Shown: positions 17,273-25,565 of the stretch, one piece after another | Layout: every line of letters starts with the position of its first letter | Numbering within the stretch: position 1 is the first letter of the stretch | Source of the DNA: VRUE01 sp035605695 | GTDB taxonomy: Bacteria; Actinomycetota; Thermoleophilia; Solirubrobacterales; 70-9 | Assembly: GCA_035605695.1 (NCBI GenBank) | Contig: DATNGZ010000030.1 | Coordinates: forward strand, 1 to 64,000 | Length of the DNA: 64,000 bases | Direction of reading: 5' to 3' | Program-made: the position numbers and the translations under genes | Notes under the pieces: generated by a model | Seen by the model: the letters and a program-made list of their open reading frames with translations, nothing else | Databases searched by the model: none | Told to the model about the DNA's origin: nothing

Positions 17273-19447
17273 GTGACCCCCTCCCTCGGCTCCTACATCG
17301 GCGGCTGCTTTGCCGTAATCGGCATCGTCAGCGCCGTCGGCCTCGGCGGCTACTGGCTGCGGCGCTGGATCGTGCCCGAATTCTCCGGGGCGCTGGCGCG
17401 GCTCGCCGACGCCACGATCGCCGTCGGCCTGCTGGTCTTCGCGTTGGAGCTGCTCGGCACCCTGAGCATCCTCACGGTGGGCTGGACGATCGTCGTCTGC
17501 ATCGCCATCGGCCTGCTCGCCGCCCTGCTCGGTTGGCGCAAAGCGCCGAGCGACGGCCAGGAAATCAGCGCCCCGCAGGTGCAGACGATCGCCCTTGTGA
17601 TCGCCCTCGCCGTCGCCTCCTTCACCGTTGCCGAGTGGACCTTCCCCTCGCAACTCAGCCTCGACCAGGGGATGTTCGGCGGCGACACCACCTGGTACCA
17701 CATGCCCTTCGCGGCGACGATCGCGCAGGAACACTCGACGGTCCACCTGCACTTCACCGACCCGCTGCGGCTCGCGGCCTGGTTCTATCCACAGAGCTCG
17801 GAGCTGGTCCACGGTGCTGCGATCGTTCTCTTCAAGAGCGACTGGCTCTCGCCGCTGATCAATCTCTTCTGGCTGGCGATCGCGCTGCTCGCCGCCTTCT
17901 GTGTGGGACGGCCCTACAAGGTCGGCCCGGCGACGCTGGTCGCGGGGGCGATCGTGCTCGACGCGGGGGTGATGATCGAGACCCAGCCCGGCGAGGGCCG
18001 AAACGACATCATGGGCCTCGCCTTCCTGCTCGCCTTCGTTGCTTTCCTGATCAACGCCCATCAGCGCAGAGCTCCGGACGCCGGGGCTGTGCAGGACACC
18101 CCCGAGCGCGACGCGCCGCTGCTCGACAAAGGGCCGCTGGTAATCGCCGGCATCGCCGCCGGCCTCGCCGCCTCGGTCAAGCTCACCTTCCTGATCCCGG
18201 TCGTCGCGATCGGCCTTGGCGTGATCGTTTTCAGCGGCCGCGGGCGGCGTCTGACCACGGCCTGGGTGCTCGGGCTCGCCACCTTCCTCATGGGTGGCTA
18301 CTGGTACGTGCGGGCAATGATCAAGACCGGCGGCAACCCGATCCCGACGATCGGCTTCGGGCCGCTGCACCTGCCGCGTCCCGATCAGATGCCGCTCGAT
18401 CCACGGCCGCGCTTCGCCGTTGCCCACTACCTGACCGAGCCGACGATCTATCGCAAGTGGTTCTTCCCCCAGCTCGACAACGCCTTCGGGCCACTCTGGC
18501 CGCTGATCTTGATCATCGCCGTCGCTGCCGCCCTCTACCTCGCCTGGCGCTCGCGCAACATCATCCTCAGGGTGATCGCCGTGGCGGCGCTGCTCACCGC
18601 CGCGGTCTACGTCTTCACGCCGCTCACTGCCGCTGGGCAGGAGGGCTCGCCGACGGGTTTCTTCACCAATACGCGCTACCTGGTCCCTGGCCTCGTGTTG
18701 GCGCTGGTCCTGCTGCCGATCGCCAGGCCGCTGCGCGCCCCGGACCGACGTGCCTGGCAGACGCTGCTCTTCTTGACCGCGGTCTACGCGATCACGGTGC
18801 TGACCACGCCGCGCTGGTACCCGGGCTTCATCGTCGGCACCGTCTTCCTCACCCTGGCGCTTGTCTGGGCGCCGGCGGGACTGGGGCTCGCCCGCTCGCG
18901 ACGCATCGTCAGTCGCGCTCTCGTCGTCGGCGCCGGTGGCGCCGTCCTGCTGCTCGCCGTCGTCCTTGGCCGCGCCCAGGAGGTCCAGTACTACAAGCAC
19001 CACTACACGCGGACGACCCTCTTCCTCCAGGACGGCGGCCCGCAAGAGGCCTACGCTTTCGCCCACAACCAGCACGACAAGCGGATCGGGATCGCCGGCT
19101 CGGGCGAGATCTTCTTTGGTCAGTACGGCTTCTACGGCGCCAACCTCGACAACGACGTCCAGTACATCGGGGTGCCGGGTGCCGACGGCACCTATCGCCT
19201 CGCGACCAGCTGCCACCAGTTTCGCCGCCGCATCAACGCCGGCGACTACAACTACCTGATCGTCAGCAAGTTCACCCAGGACTTGCGCGACGCGCCCTAC
19301 TGGTATCCGATCTACGCCTGGCTGAAAAAAGATCCGGCGCTGGAACAGATCATCGAAGAGCCTGACATCACGCCTGAGCCCGACTACGTCTTCAAGGTCA
19401 AGGGCAAGCTCGACCCGGCCGGCTGCAAAGGATCCGGCGAAAGCTGA
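17273..19447 (+). CDS. Large integral membrane protein, possible GT-C type glycosyltransferase
   Basis: A 724-residue protein starting at GTG, with about eleven or twelve hydrophobic segments spread over residues 5-575 and a hydrophilic C-terminal domain of about 140 residues. The loop GMFGGDTTWYHMPFAATIAQ near residue 138 and the overall layout resemble GT-C glycosyltransferases such as ArnT/PMT-like enzymes, which use lipid-linked sugar donors at the outer face of the membrane. No specific family can be named. An opposite-strand ORF of similar length is a codon-bias shadow. Confidence 0.7.
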   Translation: MTPSLGSYIGGCFAVIGIVSAVGLGGYWLRRWIVPEFSGALARLADATIAVGLLVFALELLGTLSILTVGWTIVVCIAIGLLAALLGWRKAPSDGQEISAPQVQTIALVIALAVASFTVAEWTFPSQLSLDQGMFGGDTTWYHMPFAATIAQEHSTVHLHFTDPLRLAAWFYPQSSELVHGAAIVLFKSDWLSPLINLFWLAIALLAAFCVGRPYKVGPATLVAGAIVLDAGVMIETQPGEGRNDIMGLAFLLAFVAFLINAHQRRAPDAGAVQDTPERDAPLLDKGPLVIAGIAAGLAASVKLTFLIPVVAIGLGVIVFSGRGRRLTTAWVLGLATFLMGGYWYVRAMIKTGGNPIPTIGFGPLHLPRPDQMPLDPRPRFAVAHYLTEPTIYRKWFFPQLDNAFGPLWPLILIIAVAAALYLAWRSRNIILRVIAVAALLTAAVYVFTPLTAAGQEGSPTGFFTNTRYLVPGLVLALVLLPIARPLRAPDRRAWQTLLFLTAVYAITVLTTPRWYPGFIVGTVFLTLALVWAPAGLGLARSRRIVSRALVVGAGGAVLLLAVVLGRAQEVQYYKHHYTRTTLFLQDGGPQEAYAFAHNQHDKRIGIAGSGEIFFGQYGFYGANLDNDVQYIGVPGADGTYRLATSCHQFRRRINAGDYNYLIVSKFTQDLRDAPYWYPIYAWLKKDPALEQIIEEPDITPEPDYVFKVKGKLDPAGCKGSGES

Positions 19448-19467
19448 GACTCGGCTTAGGCCGAGTC
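19448..19467. terminator. Bidirectional hairpin terminator
   Basis: GACTCGGC and GCCGAGTC form a perfect 8-bp stem with a TTAG loop, placed exactly between the convergent membrane-protein gene and SRPBCC gene. The stop codon of the SRPBCC gene lies in the loop. No long T tract follows. Confidence 0.6.
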
Positions 19468-19908
19468 CTCGACAAAGCTCTTCAGCCGTTCGGGCATGGC
19501 GTCGATGAGCTGGCTGCTGAGGATGCCGATCAGGGGTCCGCGGATCACCATGCCCAGGACTCGGCCGAGGTCAACCTCCACCTGGTAAGTGGCACGGGTT
19601 CGCCCATCGCCGAGGTCTTCGAGCTCCCAGCTGCCTTCGATCGACTTCAGGTCGCCCTCCTCCTGAACCCACGAGATCCGGCCGGGCTCTTCATAGCTGA
19701 AGCGGATCTCCGAGCCGAGCCGGCGTACCTTGGCGTCGGTCTCCATGTGGACCAGCACCTGGTTACCGTCGCCGTCGCGCTCGACGCATTCGGAGACCTT
19801 GATCTCCGGCTGCCAGCGGGGCGAGGCCTCGACGTCGGCGGCGGCCGCGTAGACCGCCTCGATCGGCGCCTCAATCACAGTGCTGGCGGTGCCGTTGACG
19901 GTGCCCAT
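19456..19908 (-). CDS. SRPBCC (START-like/polyketide cyclase) family protein
   Basis: A 150-residue single-domain helix-grip protein. TVIEAPIEAVYAAAADVEAS near the N-terminus and GRISWVQEEGDLKSIEGSW in the middle are typical of the SRPBCC superfamily, which binds hydrophobic ligands. The function is otherwise unknown. It follows the alpha/beta hydrolase gene by 9 nt on the minus strand, suggesting a two-gene unit. Confidence 0.8.
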   Translation of the reverse strand: MGTVNGTASTVIEAPIEAVYAAAADVEASPRWQPEIKVSECVERDGDGNQVLVHMETDAKVRRLGSEIRFSYEEPGRISWVQEEGDLKSIEGSWELEDLGDGRTRATYQVEVDLGRVLGMVIRGPLIGILSSQLIDAMPERLKSFVEDSA

Positions 19909-19917
19909 CGCTCCCCC

Positions 19918-20721
19918 TCAGACCGGCGCGAGGGCGTGCTCGCGGATCAGGTCGGCGGAGCGCTCGGGCTGCTCCCACCAAAACATGTGGCCGATGCCCT
20001 CGAGCGTCTCCAGGCGCGCGGCCGGGATCAATGCCGCGATCTCGCGGCCGTTGCCGTAGCCGAGCAGGCGGTCGGCGTCGCCGTGGATAACCAGCGTTGG
20101 CAGTGAGATCTGGTCGAGCCGCTCGTGCGTGTCGTGGGCGGCGCAGGCCCGCATCTGCTGCAGGACCACCGGCTGCGGCGCGGGCAGCGCCGAGCCCATC
20201 TCAGCGAAGGCGGCGAAGTGCGAGTCGTCCTCGCGGAAGCCGGGGGAGAGGTTGATCTCCCACATCGCCCGGAAGACCTGCTCGGCCTCGCCGGAGGCGT
20301 ACGCGGTTCCCAGCAGCTGCAGGTCCTCGGGGGCCATCAGCGTCCCCTCCGGTCCGCCGCAGTAGCTGGCGCCGATCGTCAGCGTGCGGATCAGCTCGGG
20401 GTGGGCGAGCGCCAGCTCCTGGGCGATCATCCCGCCCATCGAGATCCCGACCACGTGGGCGGTCTCGATCTCCAGGGCTGCGAGCAGGGCGGCGGTGTCG
20501 GCGGCCAGATCGGCGGTCGTGAAGGGCAGCTCGGCGCGGCCGGAGAGTCCCATGCCGCGGTTGTCGAAGACGATCAGGTCGAAGTTGCGCCGCAACTCTT
20601 CGAGGAAGGGCTCACCCCAGGCGAGGTGTGTCGCGCTCATCCCCTGGATCAGCAGCATCGGCTCACCGTCGCCGGCGCGTTTGTAGTGCAGCTCCGTCCC
20701 CGATGCATCGATGCTCGGCAT
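19918..20721 (-). CDS. Alpha/beta hydrolase
   Basis: A 267-residue alpha/beta hydrolase. The oxyanion region LIQGMSATHLAW, DNRGMGLSG, the nucleophile elbow VVGISMGGMIAQ near residue 93, the acid in VIHGDADRLLG near 209 and the histidine in EGIGHMFWWEQP near 242 form a complete catalytic triad. The ATG at 20721 (MPSIDASGTELHY) opens the domain; the longer frame runs back through the tRNA-Arg gene and is not real. Substrate unknown. Confidence 0.88.
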   Translation of the reverse strand: MPSIDASGTELHYKRAGDGEPMLLIQGMSATHLAWGEPFLEELRRNFDLIVFDNRGMGLSGRAELPFTTADLAADTAALLAALEIETAHVVGISMGGMIAQELALAHPELIRTLTIGASYCGGPEGTLMAPEDLQLLGTAYASGEAEQVFRAMWEINLSPGFREDDSHFAAFAEMGSALPAPQPVVLQQMRACAAHDTHERLDQISLPTLVIHGDADRLLGYGNGREIAALIPAARLETLEGIGHMFWWEQPERSADLIREHALAPV

Positions 20722-20817
20722 GCCCGACGATCCTACGCTAGATGTCGTACTTGTCTCCGTATAGCGGAAGAAAATACGACCGCAACCGGGGGTCCCAGCG
20801 CCTAACCTAGGGTGCCC

Positions 20818-20890
20818 GCCCCAGTAGCTCAGTGGACAGAGCACCGGCCTTCTAAGCCGATGGTCGCAGGTTCGAATCCTGCCTGGGGCG
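20818..20890 (+). tRNA. tRNA-Arg (UCU)
   Basis: A 73-nt cloverleaf with acceptor GCCCCAG pairing CTGGGGC and discriminator G. The anticodon loop CTTCTAA gives anticodon UCU. The T-arm contains GGTTCGAATCC. The outermost anticodon-stem pair is a C-A mismatch. CCA is not encoded. It is followed by the peroxiredoxin gene on the same strand. Confidence 0.93.
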
Positions 20891-20932
20891 TGTATAAGCA
20901 TCCCGGCGCGCAGAACTAACAAGGAGGACGAC

Positions 20933-21595
20933 GTGGCACTTCAGCTTGGAGATACGGCCCCGGATTTCGAGGCGGACAGCAGCGAGGGCAGGATCAGCTT
21001 TCACGAGTGGCTCGGCGACTCGTGGGGGGTGCTCTTCTCGCACCCGAAGGACTTCACGCCGGTCTGCACGACCGAGCTCGGCTACATGGCCAAGATCAAA
21101 CCGGATTTCGACAAGCGCAACGTCAAGATCATCGGCCTCTCGGTTGACCAGTCCGAGGACCATGAGGGTTGGGTCCGCGACATCGAGGAGACACAGGGTT
21201 ACGCCCCCAACTACCCGATCATCGCCGACGCTGACTTCAACGTCTCGAAGCTCTACGGGATGCTGCCTGGCGACACCTCCGGTGACACCGGCTCGCGTAC
21301 TCCGGCCGACAACCAGACGGTGCGCAACGTCTTCGTCATCGGCCCCGACAAGAAGATCAAACTGATCCTCGTCTACCCGATGACGACTGGGCGCAACTTC
21401 GACGAGGTACTGCGGGTGATCGACTCGCTGCAGCTGACCGCGAAGCACAAAGTCTCGACCCCGGTGAACTGGCAGCAGGGCGAGGACGTGATCATCGCCG
21501 GCTCGGTCTCCAACGACGAGGCGAAGGAGACTTTCGGCGAGTGGGAGGAGCCCAAGCCCTACATCCGGATCGTCCCGCAGCCGACTGAGTCATAG
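20933..21595 (+). CDS. Peroxiredoxin, 1-Cys (Prx6) type
   Basis: Thiol peroxidase of 220 residues. The peroxidatic cysteine is in SHPKDFTPVCTTELGYMA near residue 45, and the long C-terminal part (KHKVSTPVNWQQGEDVII) is characteristic of Prx6-type enzymes. GTG start behind AAGGAGGA. The FAD-dependent oxidoreductase gene follows after 10 nt, so the two may form a redox operon. Confidence 0.93.
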   Translation: MALQLGDTAPDFEADSSEGRISFHEWLGDSWGVLFSHPKDFTPVCTTELGYMAKIKPDFDKRNVKIIGLSVDQSEDHEGWVRDIEETQGYAPNYPIIADADFNVSKLYGMLPGDTSGDTGSRTPADNQTVRNVFVIGPDKKIKLILVYPMTTGRNFDEVLRVIDSLQLTAKHKVSTPVNWQQGEDVIIAGSVSNDEAKETFGEWEEPKPYIRIVPQPTES

Positions 21596-21605
21596 GTTCG
21601 AGCCG

Positions 21606-22739
21606 ATGAGCGAGCGTGTAGTCGTGCTGGGCGCCGGATTCGGCGGATTGGAGCTGAGCACGATGCTGTCCGAGGCGTCCGGCGGCGAGATCGACGTGAC
21701 GTTGATCGACAAGCACGACTCTTTCACGTTCGGCTTCTCGAAGCTCGACCTGATGTTCGGGCGCGAGAAGCCGGACGCGGTGCGGATGGCCTACGCCGAT
21801 ATCGCCAAGCCGGGCGTGCGGATGCTGCGCGAGACGGTCACCGCGATCGACCCCGAGGCGCGGCGGGTGACCACCGACGCCGGGACCCACGAGGCCGACG
21901 TGCTGGTCGTCGCGCTCGGCGCCGACTACGACATCGACGCCACGCCCGGCCTTACCGAGGGCGGTAATGAGTTCTACTCCGTGGCCGGCGCCGAACGACT
22001 GGCGCAGATAATCCCGACGTTTTCACAGGGGCAGGCGGTGATCGGCGTCTGCGGCGCGCCGTTCAAGTGCCCGCCGGCGCCGAGCGAGTGCGCCTTGCTG
22101 CTCGATGAGGAGTTGACCGCGCGCGGCGTGCGCGACGCCTGTCAGATCTCGTTCGTGATTCCGCTGCCCTCGCCGGTACCGCCCTCGCCGGAGGCTTCGG
22201 CGGCCCTGGAAGCGGCGTTCGCCGAGCGCGATATCAACTTGATCACCGGCCGTCGCGTACGTGCCCTCGACTCAGGTCGCAAGGTCGTCGTCCTCGACGA
22301 CGACAGCGAGCTGCCGTTCGACCTCTTCCTCGGCGTGCCGAAGCACCGTGCCGCGGAGGTGGTTATAGCCAGCGGCATGACCGAGGACGGTTACGTGCCG
22401 GTGGACCCGGCGACGCTGGAGACGCGCTTCCCCGGTGTATACGCGGTCGGCGACGTCGCCACCGCCGGTGTGCCGAAGGCCGGCGTCTTCGCCGAGGGCG
22501 CCGCCCGCATAGTCGCCCAGACGCTAATCGCCAAGCTGCGAGGGGGAGAGCCGCCCGGCCCTCACCTCGGCCGGGGCACCTGTTACATCGAGTTCGGTTC
22601 CGGCCAGGTTGGCAGCGTCGACATTGACTTCCTCTCGGGGCCTAATCGGACCGGGACCTTCAACGCGCCCTCGGCCGATCGGGTCACCGAGAAGGAACGG
22701 TTCGGCTCCAGCCGCCGCGCCCGCTGGTTCGGTACCTGA
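21606..22739 (+). CDS. FAD-dependent oxidoreductase, sulfide:quinone reductase-like
   Basis: A 377-residue flavoprotein. VVVLGAGFGGLELSTML at the N-terminus binds FAD, VLVVALGADYD closes the first Rossmann unit, and GVYAVGDVATAGVPKAGVF near residue 280 is the second FAD-binding motif. The layout resembles SQR/NDH-2 family proteins. A cysteine lies in CGAPFKCPPAPSE near 150. Electron acceptor and substrate are not determined. It may work with the adjacent peroxiredoxin. Confidence 0.85.
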   Translation: MSERVVVLGAGFGGLELSTMLSEASGGEIDVTLIDKHDSFTFGFSKLDLMFGREKPDAVRMAYADIAKPGVRMLRETVTAIDPEARRVTTDAGTHEADVLVVALGADYDIDATPGLTEGGNEFYSVAGAERLAQIIPTFSQGQAVIGVCGAPFKCPPAPSECALLLDEELTARGVRDACQISFVIPLPSPVPPSPEASAALEAAFAERDINLITGRRVRALDSGRKVVVLDDDSELPFDLFLGVPKHRAAEVVIASGMTEDGYVPVDPATLETRFPGVYAVGDVATAGVPKAGVFAEGAARIVAQTLIAKLRGGEPPGPHLGRGTCYIEFGSGQVGSVDIDFLSGPNRTGTFNAPSADRVTEKERFGSSRRARWFGT

Positions 22740-22754
22740 TCCAATCCGCCGATA

Positions 22755-23677
22755 CTACGGCTGCTCTTTCGAGCCGATGTCCCATTCCCAATGGGCGTGG
22801 ACAAGCTTGCTCCTGAGTCCGCTTCCAGTCAGCGTTACCCCTGCTCTGCCTGGAAGATCAACTGTCAGGTTCCCGGTCCATCGATTTGTGGGCTCTGCGC
22901 CGCGGCGGAATTTGGCGCTGCCGGAGAACGGGGCGGGCGGTTTGATCGTGGCCGTCCGGACCTTCGAGTCATAGTTAAACGTGGAGGCGGGGGCAATGAG
23001 ATTGGCAAACCTCGCGATCGAAACTCCATTGCGCTCTTCGGCAACTTCGAGTTCGTAGTGGGCACGGGCCTTGGGCCCGTTCTTGATGACGGTCAGATGC
23101 GGGCCGAGCTTTGAGCCGTGCGCGTTGACGTCCAGCTTTGCTCCAGGCTCCAATGGGCCGCTGGTTCCACCCGATACCACTCCGGGGCAGGAGAAGTTGG
23201 CCAGGAACCCGAGGTCTCCGGGCACCCTTGTGGCTTCGAACTGGGTGAAGTCTTCCTCTCCATGGAAGTCAATCGTTCCTTCGTAGTAACCGGAGTCAAC
23301 GGAATACGGCTTTCCGCCGCACTCAGGCCGCTCCTTTTGCGCTTTACCGGAAGGATGGAAGGTGACTGCGATTTCGCCCAGTGCTCCGAGAGGAGCCTGG
23401 ATCGCACCCTCGGTCACCGTGGCAGGATGGAGTAAAGGGCCCCCTTGTTCCTTCCGGTCAAGAAGATCGCGATCGCTGCAGGGCGGCTTTTCCAGGCTGG
23501 AACACCGAAGACGAACGCTGAGTACCCGTTGCTCGCCTCGATCGTGAACCCAGGGGGGTAGGGCAGTCGCTTGGCGTCCGCTGGCCCAGCTTCTGCGCCG
23601 AGGATTCCGAACAGGACGCCCAGCAGCAACAGGGCAGCCAACGCCCGCGCCTTAATGCTCGCCCCTTGCCCGCTCAC
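22755..23677 (-). pseudogene. Secreted protein of unknown family, apparently split by a frameshift
   Basis: Two consecutive minus-strand frames read as one exported protein of about 305 residues. The first (23414-23677) has a signal peptide (LAALLLLGVLFGILGAEA) and ends in NKGALYSILPR. The second (22755-23417) continues with VTEGAIQAPLGALGEIAVTF. They meet in a GTGA overlap, and one extra base in the CTGCCACGG stretch near 23418 would join them. The alternative is genuine translational coupling of two proteins. No enzymatic motif is seen. The region is less GC-rich than its neighbours. Confidence 0.6.
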
Positions 23678-23765
23678 CGCTCAAGCATATATTGGGCATA
23701 CGGCCATCGCTCGCGACTGAGGGCGACAGAATCACCTGCTGCTTTGCGTTGTTCTAGTAGGTGAA

Positions 23766-23858
23766 ATGACCGACACTGAGCGTCGAACAGATATCGCGCT
23801 TGCTGTGCTCGCCGGCGTTTCGATCGCGGGGATCCTGCTGATCGGGAGGGCAAGCTAG
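23766..23858 (+). CDS. Possible 30-residue hydrophobic peptide
   Basis: ATG-started frame of 30 codons with a charged N-terminus (TDTERRTDIA) and a hydrophobic stretch (LAVLAGVSIAGILLIG) that could span the membrane once. AGGTGA lies very close upstream. It ends 16 nt before the sterol desaturase-family gene. There is no homology to cite, so it is only a candidate. Confidence 0.35.
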   Translation: MTDTERRTDIALAVLAGVSIAGILLIGRAS

Positions 23859-23874
23859 GCGTTAGATTGGGCGC

Positions 23875-24723
23875 GTGGCGGAGCTGATCCTCTACGCGAT
23901 CCCGGCCTTCGTGCTGCTGCTCGTCGTCGAGCTGCTCTCGTTCAAGTACGCGCGCGACGACGAACTGGTCGGCTACGAGTCGCGCGACACCCGCACCAGC
24001 CTGACCATGGGCGGCGGCAACGTCGTCATCAACGCGGTCTGGAAGCTGGCGGTCGTCTTCATCTACGCCGGGCTTTATGAGCTGAGCCCGCTGCGGATGC
24101 CGGCTGATGAGTGGTGGACCTACGTGCTGCTCTTCTTCGCCGACGACTTCGCCTATTACTGGTTTCATCGCATCCACCACGAGGTGCGGGTTTTCTGGGC
24201 CAGCCACGTCGTCCATCACTCCTCCCAGCACTACAACCTCTCGACTGCGCTGCGCCAGACCTGGACGCCAATGACGGCGCTGCCGTTCTGGGCGCCGCTG
24301 GCGCTGCTCGGCTTTGCCCCCTGGATGATTCTCACTCAGCAGGCGATTTCCCTGATCTATCAATTCTGGATCCACACTGAGCGGGTTAAGAAGCTGCCGG
24401 CGCCGCTCGAGTTCTTCTTCAACACGCCCTCGCACCATCGCGTCCACCACGGCGCCAATGAGGTCTACCTCGATCGCAACTACGGCGGCATTCTGATCAT
24501 CTGGGACCGCATCTTCGGCACCTTCCAAGGCGAAATCGAGCGGCCCCGCTACGGGCTGACAAAGAACATCCGCAGCTTCAGACCGACCCGGGTGGCATTT
24601 CACGAGTTCGCCGAGCTGGCGCGCGACGTGCGGGCGGCGACAAACTGGCGCGATCGCCTCGGCTACATCTTTCGCGGACCCGGCTGGTCGCCCGACGGAA
24701 GTGGCGGCGGCACCCGCGGCTGA
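23875..24723 (+). CDS. Sterol desaturase/fatty acid hydroxylase family protein
   Basis: Integral membrane di-iron hydroxylase of 282 residues. The three histidine clusters are present: FHRIHHE near residue 97, HVVHHSSQHYN near 111 and HHRVHHGAN near 186. About four hydrophobic segments surround them. The family hydroxylates or desaturates lipids and carotenoids. GTG start at 23875. Specific substrate unknown. Confidence 0.9.
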   Translation: MAELILYAIPAFVLLLVVELLSFKYARDDELVGYESRDTRTSLTMGGGNVVINAVWKLAVVFIYAGLYELSPLRMPADEWWTYVLLFFADDFAYYWFHRIHHEVRVFWASHVVHHSSQHYNLSTALRQTWTPMTALPFWAPLALLGFAPWMILTQQAISLIYQFWIHTERVKKLPAPLEFFFNTPSHHRVHHGANEVYLDRNYGGILIIWDRIFGTFQGEIERPRYGLTKNIRSFRPTRVAFHEFAELARDVRAATNWRDRLGYIFRGPGWSPDGSGGGTRG

Positions 24724-24776
24724 ATTGGTTCCTTGGGCGGGTTGGGTTTGCTGAGTCGGAAGTGCAGGTGGAGGAC

Positions 24777-25019
24777 TCAGAGCGGCGACTTGAAACGCGC
24801 CTTCTTTCCGGCGGTATGGCTCTTGTCGGCGGCGCGTTGCGAGGTGCCGAACGATTTCGAGAGCAGGCGGCCGATCGGTCCCGGGGCCTTCGAGCCCGCC
24901 CTAGCGCCTGCCGAGAAGCTTTTATCGGCCCCTCGTCGGGCATGGTCGGAGAGCCGCGGCAGCAGGAAGCCAAGGATCGCGAGCAGGATGCAGACGGCGA
25001 TGACGCCGGCTATCAGCAT
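24777..25019 (-). CDS. Small single-pass membrane protein, basic C-terminus
   Basis: An 80-residue protein from ATG 25019. Residues 1-20 (LIAGVIAVCILLAILGFLLP) form one membrane segment; the rest is Lys/Arg/Ser-rich and ends SHTAGKKARFKSPL. A longer start at 25088 would overlap the upstream gene. It lies downstream of the coiled-coil membrane gene and is probably transcribed with it. A related C-terminus (SHSAGKKARSKSPL) recurs in the degenerate locus at 49894-50090. Confidence 0.6.
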   Translation of the reverse strand: MLIAGVIAVCILLAILGFLLPRLSDHARRGADKSFSAGARAGSKAPGPIGRLLSKSFGTSQRAADKSHTAGKKARFKSPL

Positions 25020-25050
25020 TGTTCCGCCCTTGGGACTCGGTGGTCGTGGC

Positions 25051-25431
25051 TCATAGGTCCTCCTCGATCTCGTCTGCTTTCTGGCCATGGCGGCGGGCGC
25101 GCTCGCGCTCGCGCTCGCTGCGCGCACCGGCTCCCTCGGACTCCTCGGCCAGCTGGTCGGCGCGGCTGCGGTGTTCCTCCGCGACGCGCTCGGCCGCCTC
25201 GGCCACCTCAGCCGCCTTTGCGGCCTCGGCCCGCTTGGCTTGCTCCTCCTCGGCGAGGGTGGTTGCTTTGGCAGCTCTGGTTTCCGCCTCGTCGCGATGG
25301 GACTCCGCCTGTTCGGCCAAACGCTCTCTTTCGAGCCGGCGCCGCTCTTTCGCGCGACGGGCGAGCGTGACCGCGACAGCGGCCAGGGCCAGAATGACGA
25401 TCACGATGACAACGATCAGCACGGTGGACAT
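25051..25431 (-). CDS. Membrane-anchored coiled-coil protein
   Basis: A 126-residue protein. Residues 2-24 form a membrane anchor (TVLIVVIVIVILALAAVAVT), followed by RRAKERRRLERERLAEQAE and a long Ala/Glu/Arg-rich coiled coil to residue 110. No enzymatic domain. A SigB/SigF-like promoter lies 30 nt upstream of the ATG. The N-terminal half is repeated at the degenerate locus near 50 kb. A structural or envelope-stress role is plausible but unproven. Confidence 0.7.
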   Translation of the reverse strand: MSTVLIVVIVIVILALAAVAVTLARRAKERRRLERERLAEQAESHRDEAETRAAKATTLAEEEQAKRAEAAKAAEVAEAAERVAEEHRSRADQLAEESEGAGARSERERERARRHGQKADEIEEDL

Positions 25432-25460
25432 CAACTTTTCTCCAATCGACTTCGACTTTC

Positions 25461-25484
25461 TTACCCATTTGGCGAGGACCAAAC
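25461..25484 (-). promoter_or_regulatory. SigB/SigF-like promoter
   Basis: On the minus strand GTTT (25484-25481), 14 nt, then GGGTAA (25466-25461). This matches the GTTT-N14-17-GGGTA pattern recognised by general-stress sigma factors in actinobacteria. It lies 30 nt upstream of the coiled-coil membrane gene and is conserved in the related locus at 50134-50157. Confidence 0.55.
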
Positions 25485-25565
25485 CACCGGTGCCCACTAC
25501 CGCGGAGATTCTTAGATCGAGATCCCCGACGGAAGCGGCGGCGGCACCCGCGGCTGAGGCAGTCG

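Noticed and set aside
17201..19216. 671-residue minus-strand open frame
   Set aside because: Opposite the membrane glycosyltransferase-like gene; composition is almost only Glu, Gly, Arg and Asp, characteristic of antisense of hydrophobic codons.
20722..20922. N-terminal extension of the alpha/beta hydrolase
   Set aside because: The extension is translated through tRNA-Arg; the conserved domain begins at ATG 20721.
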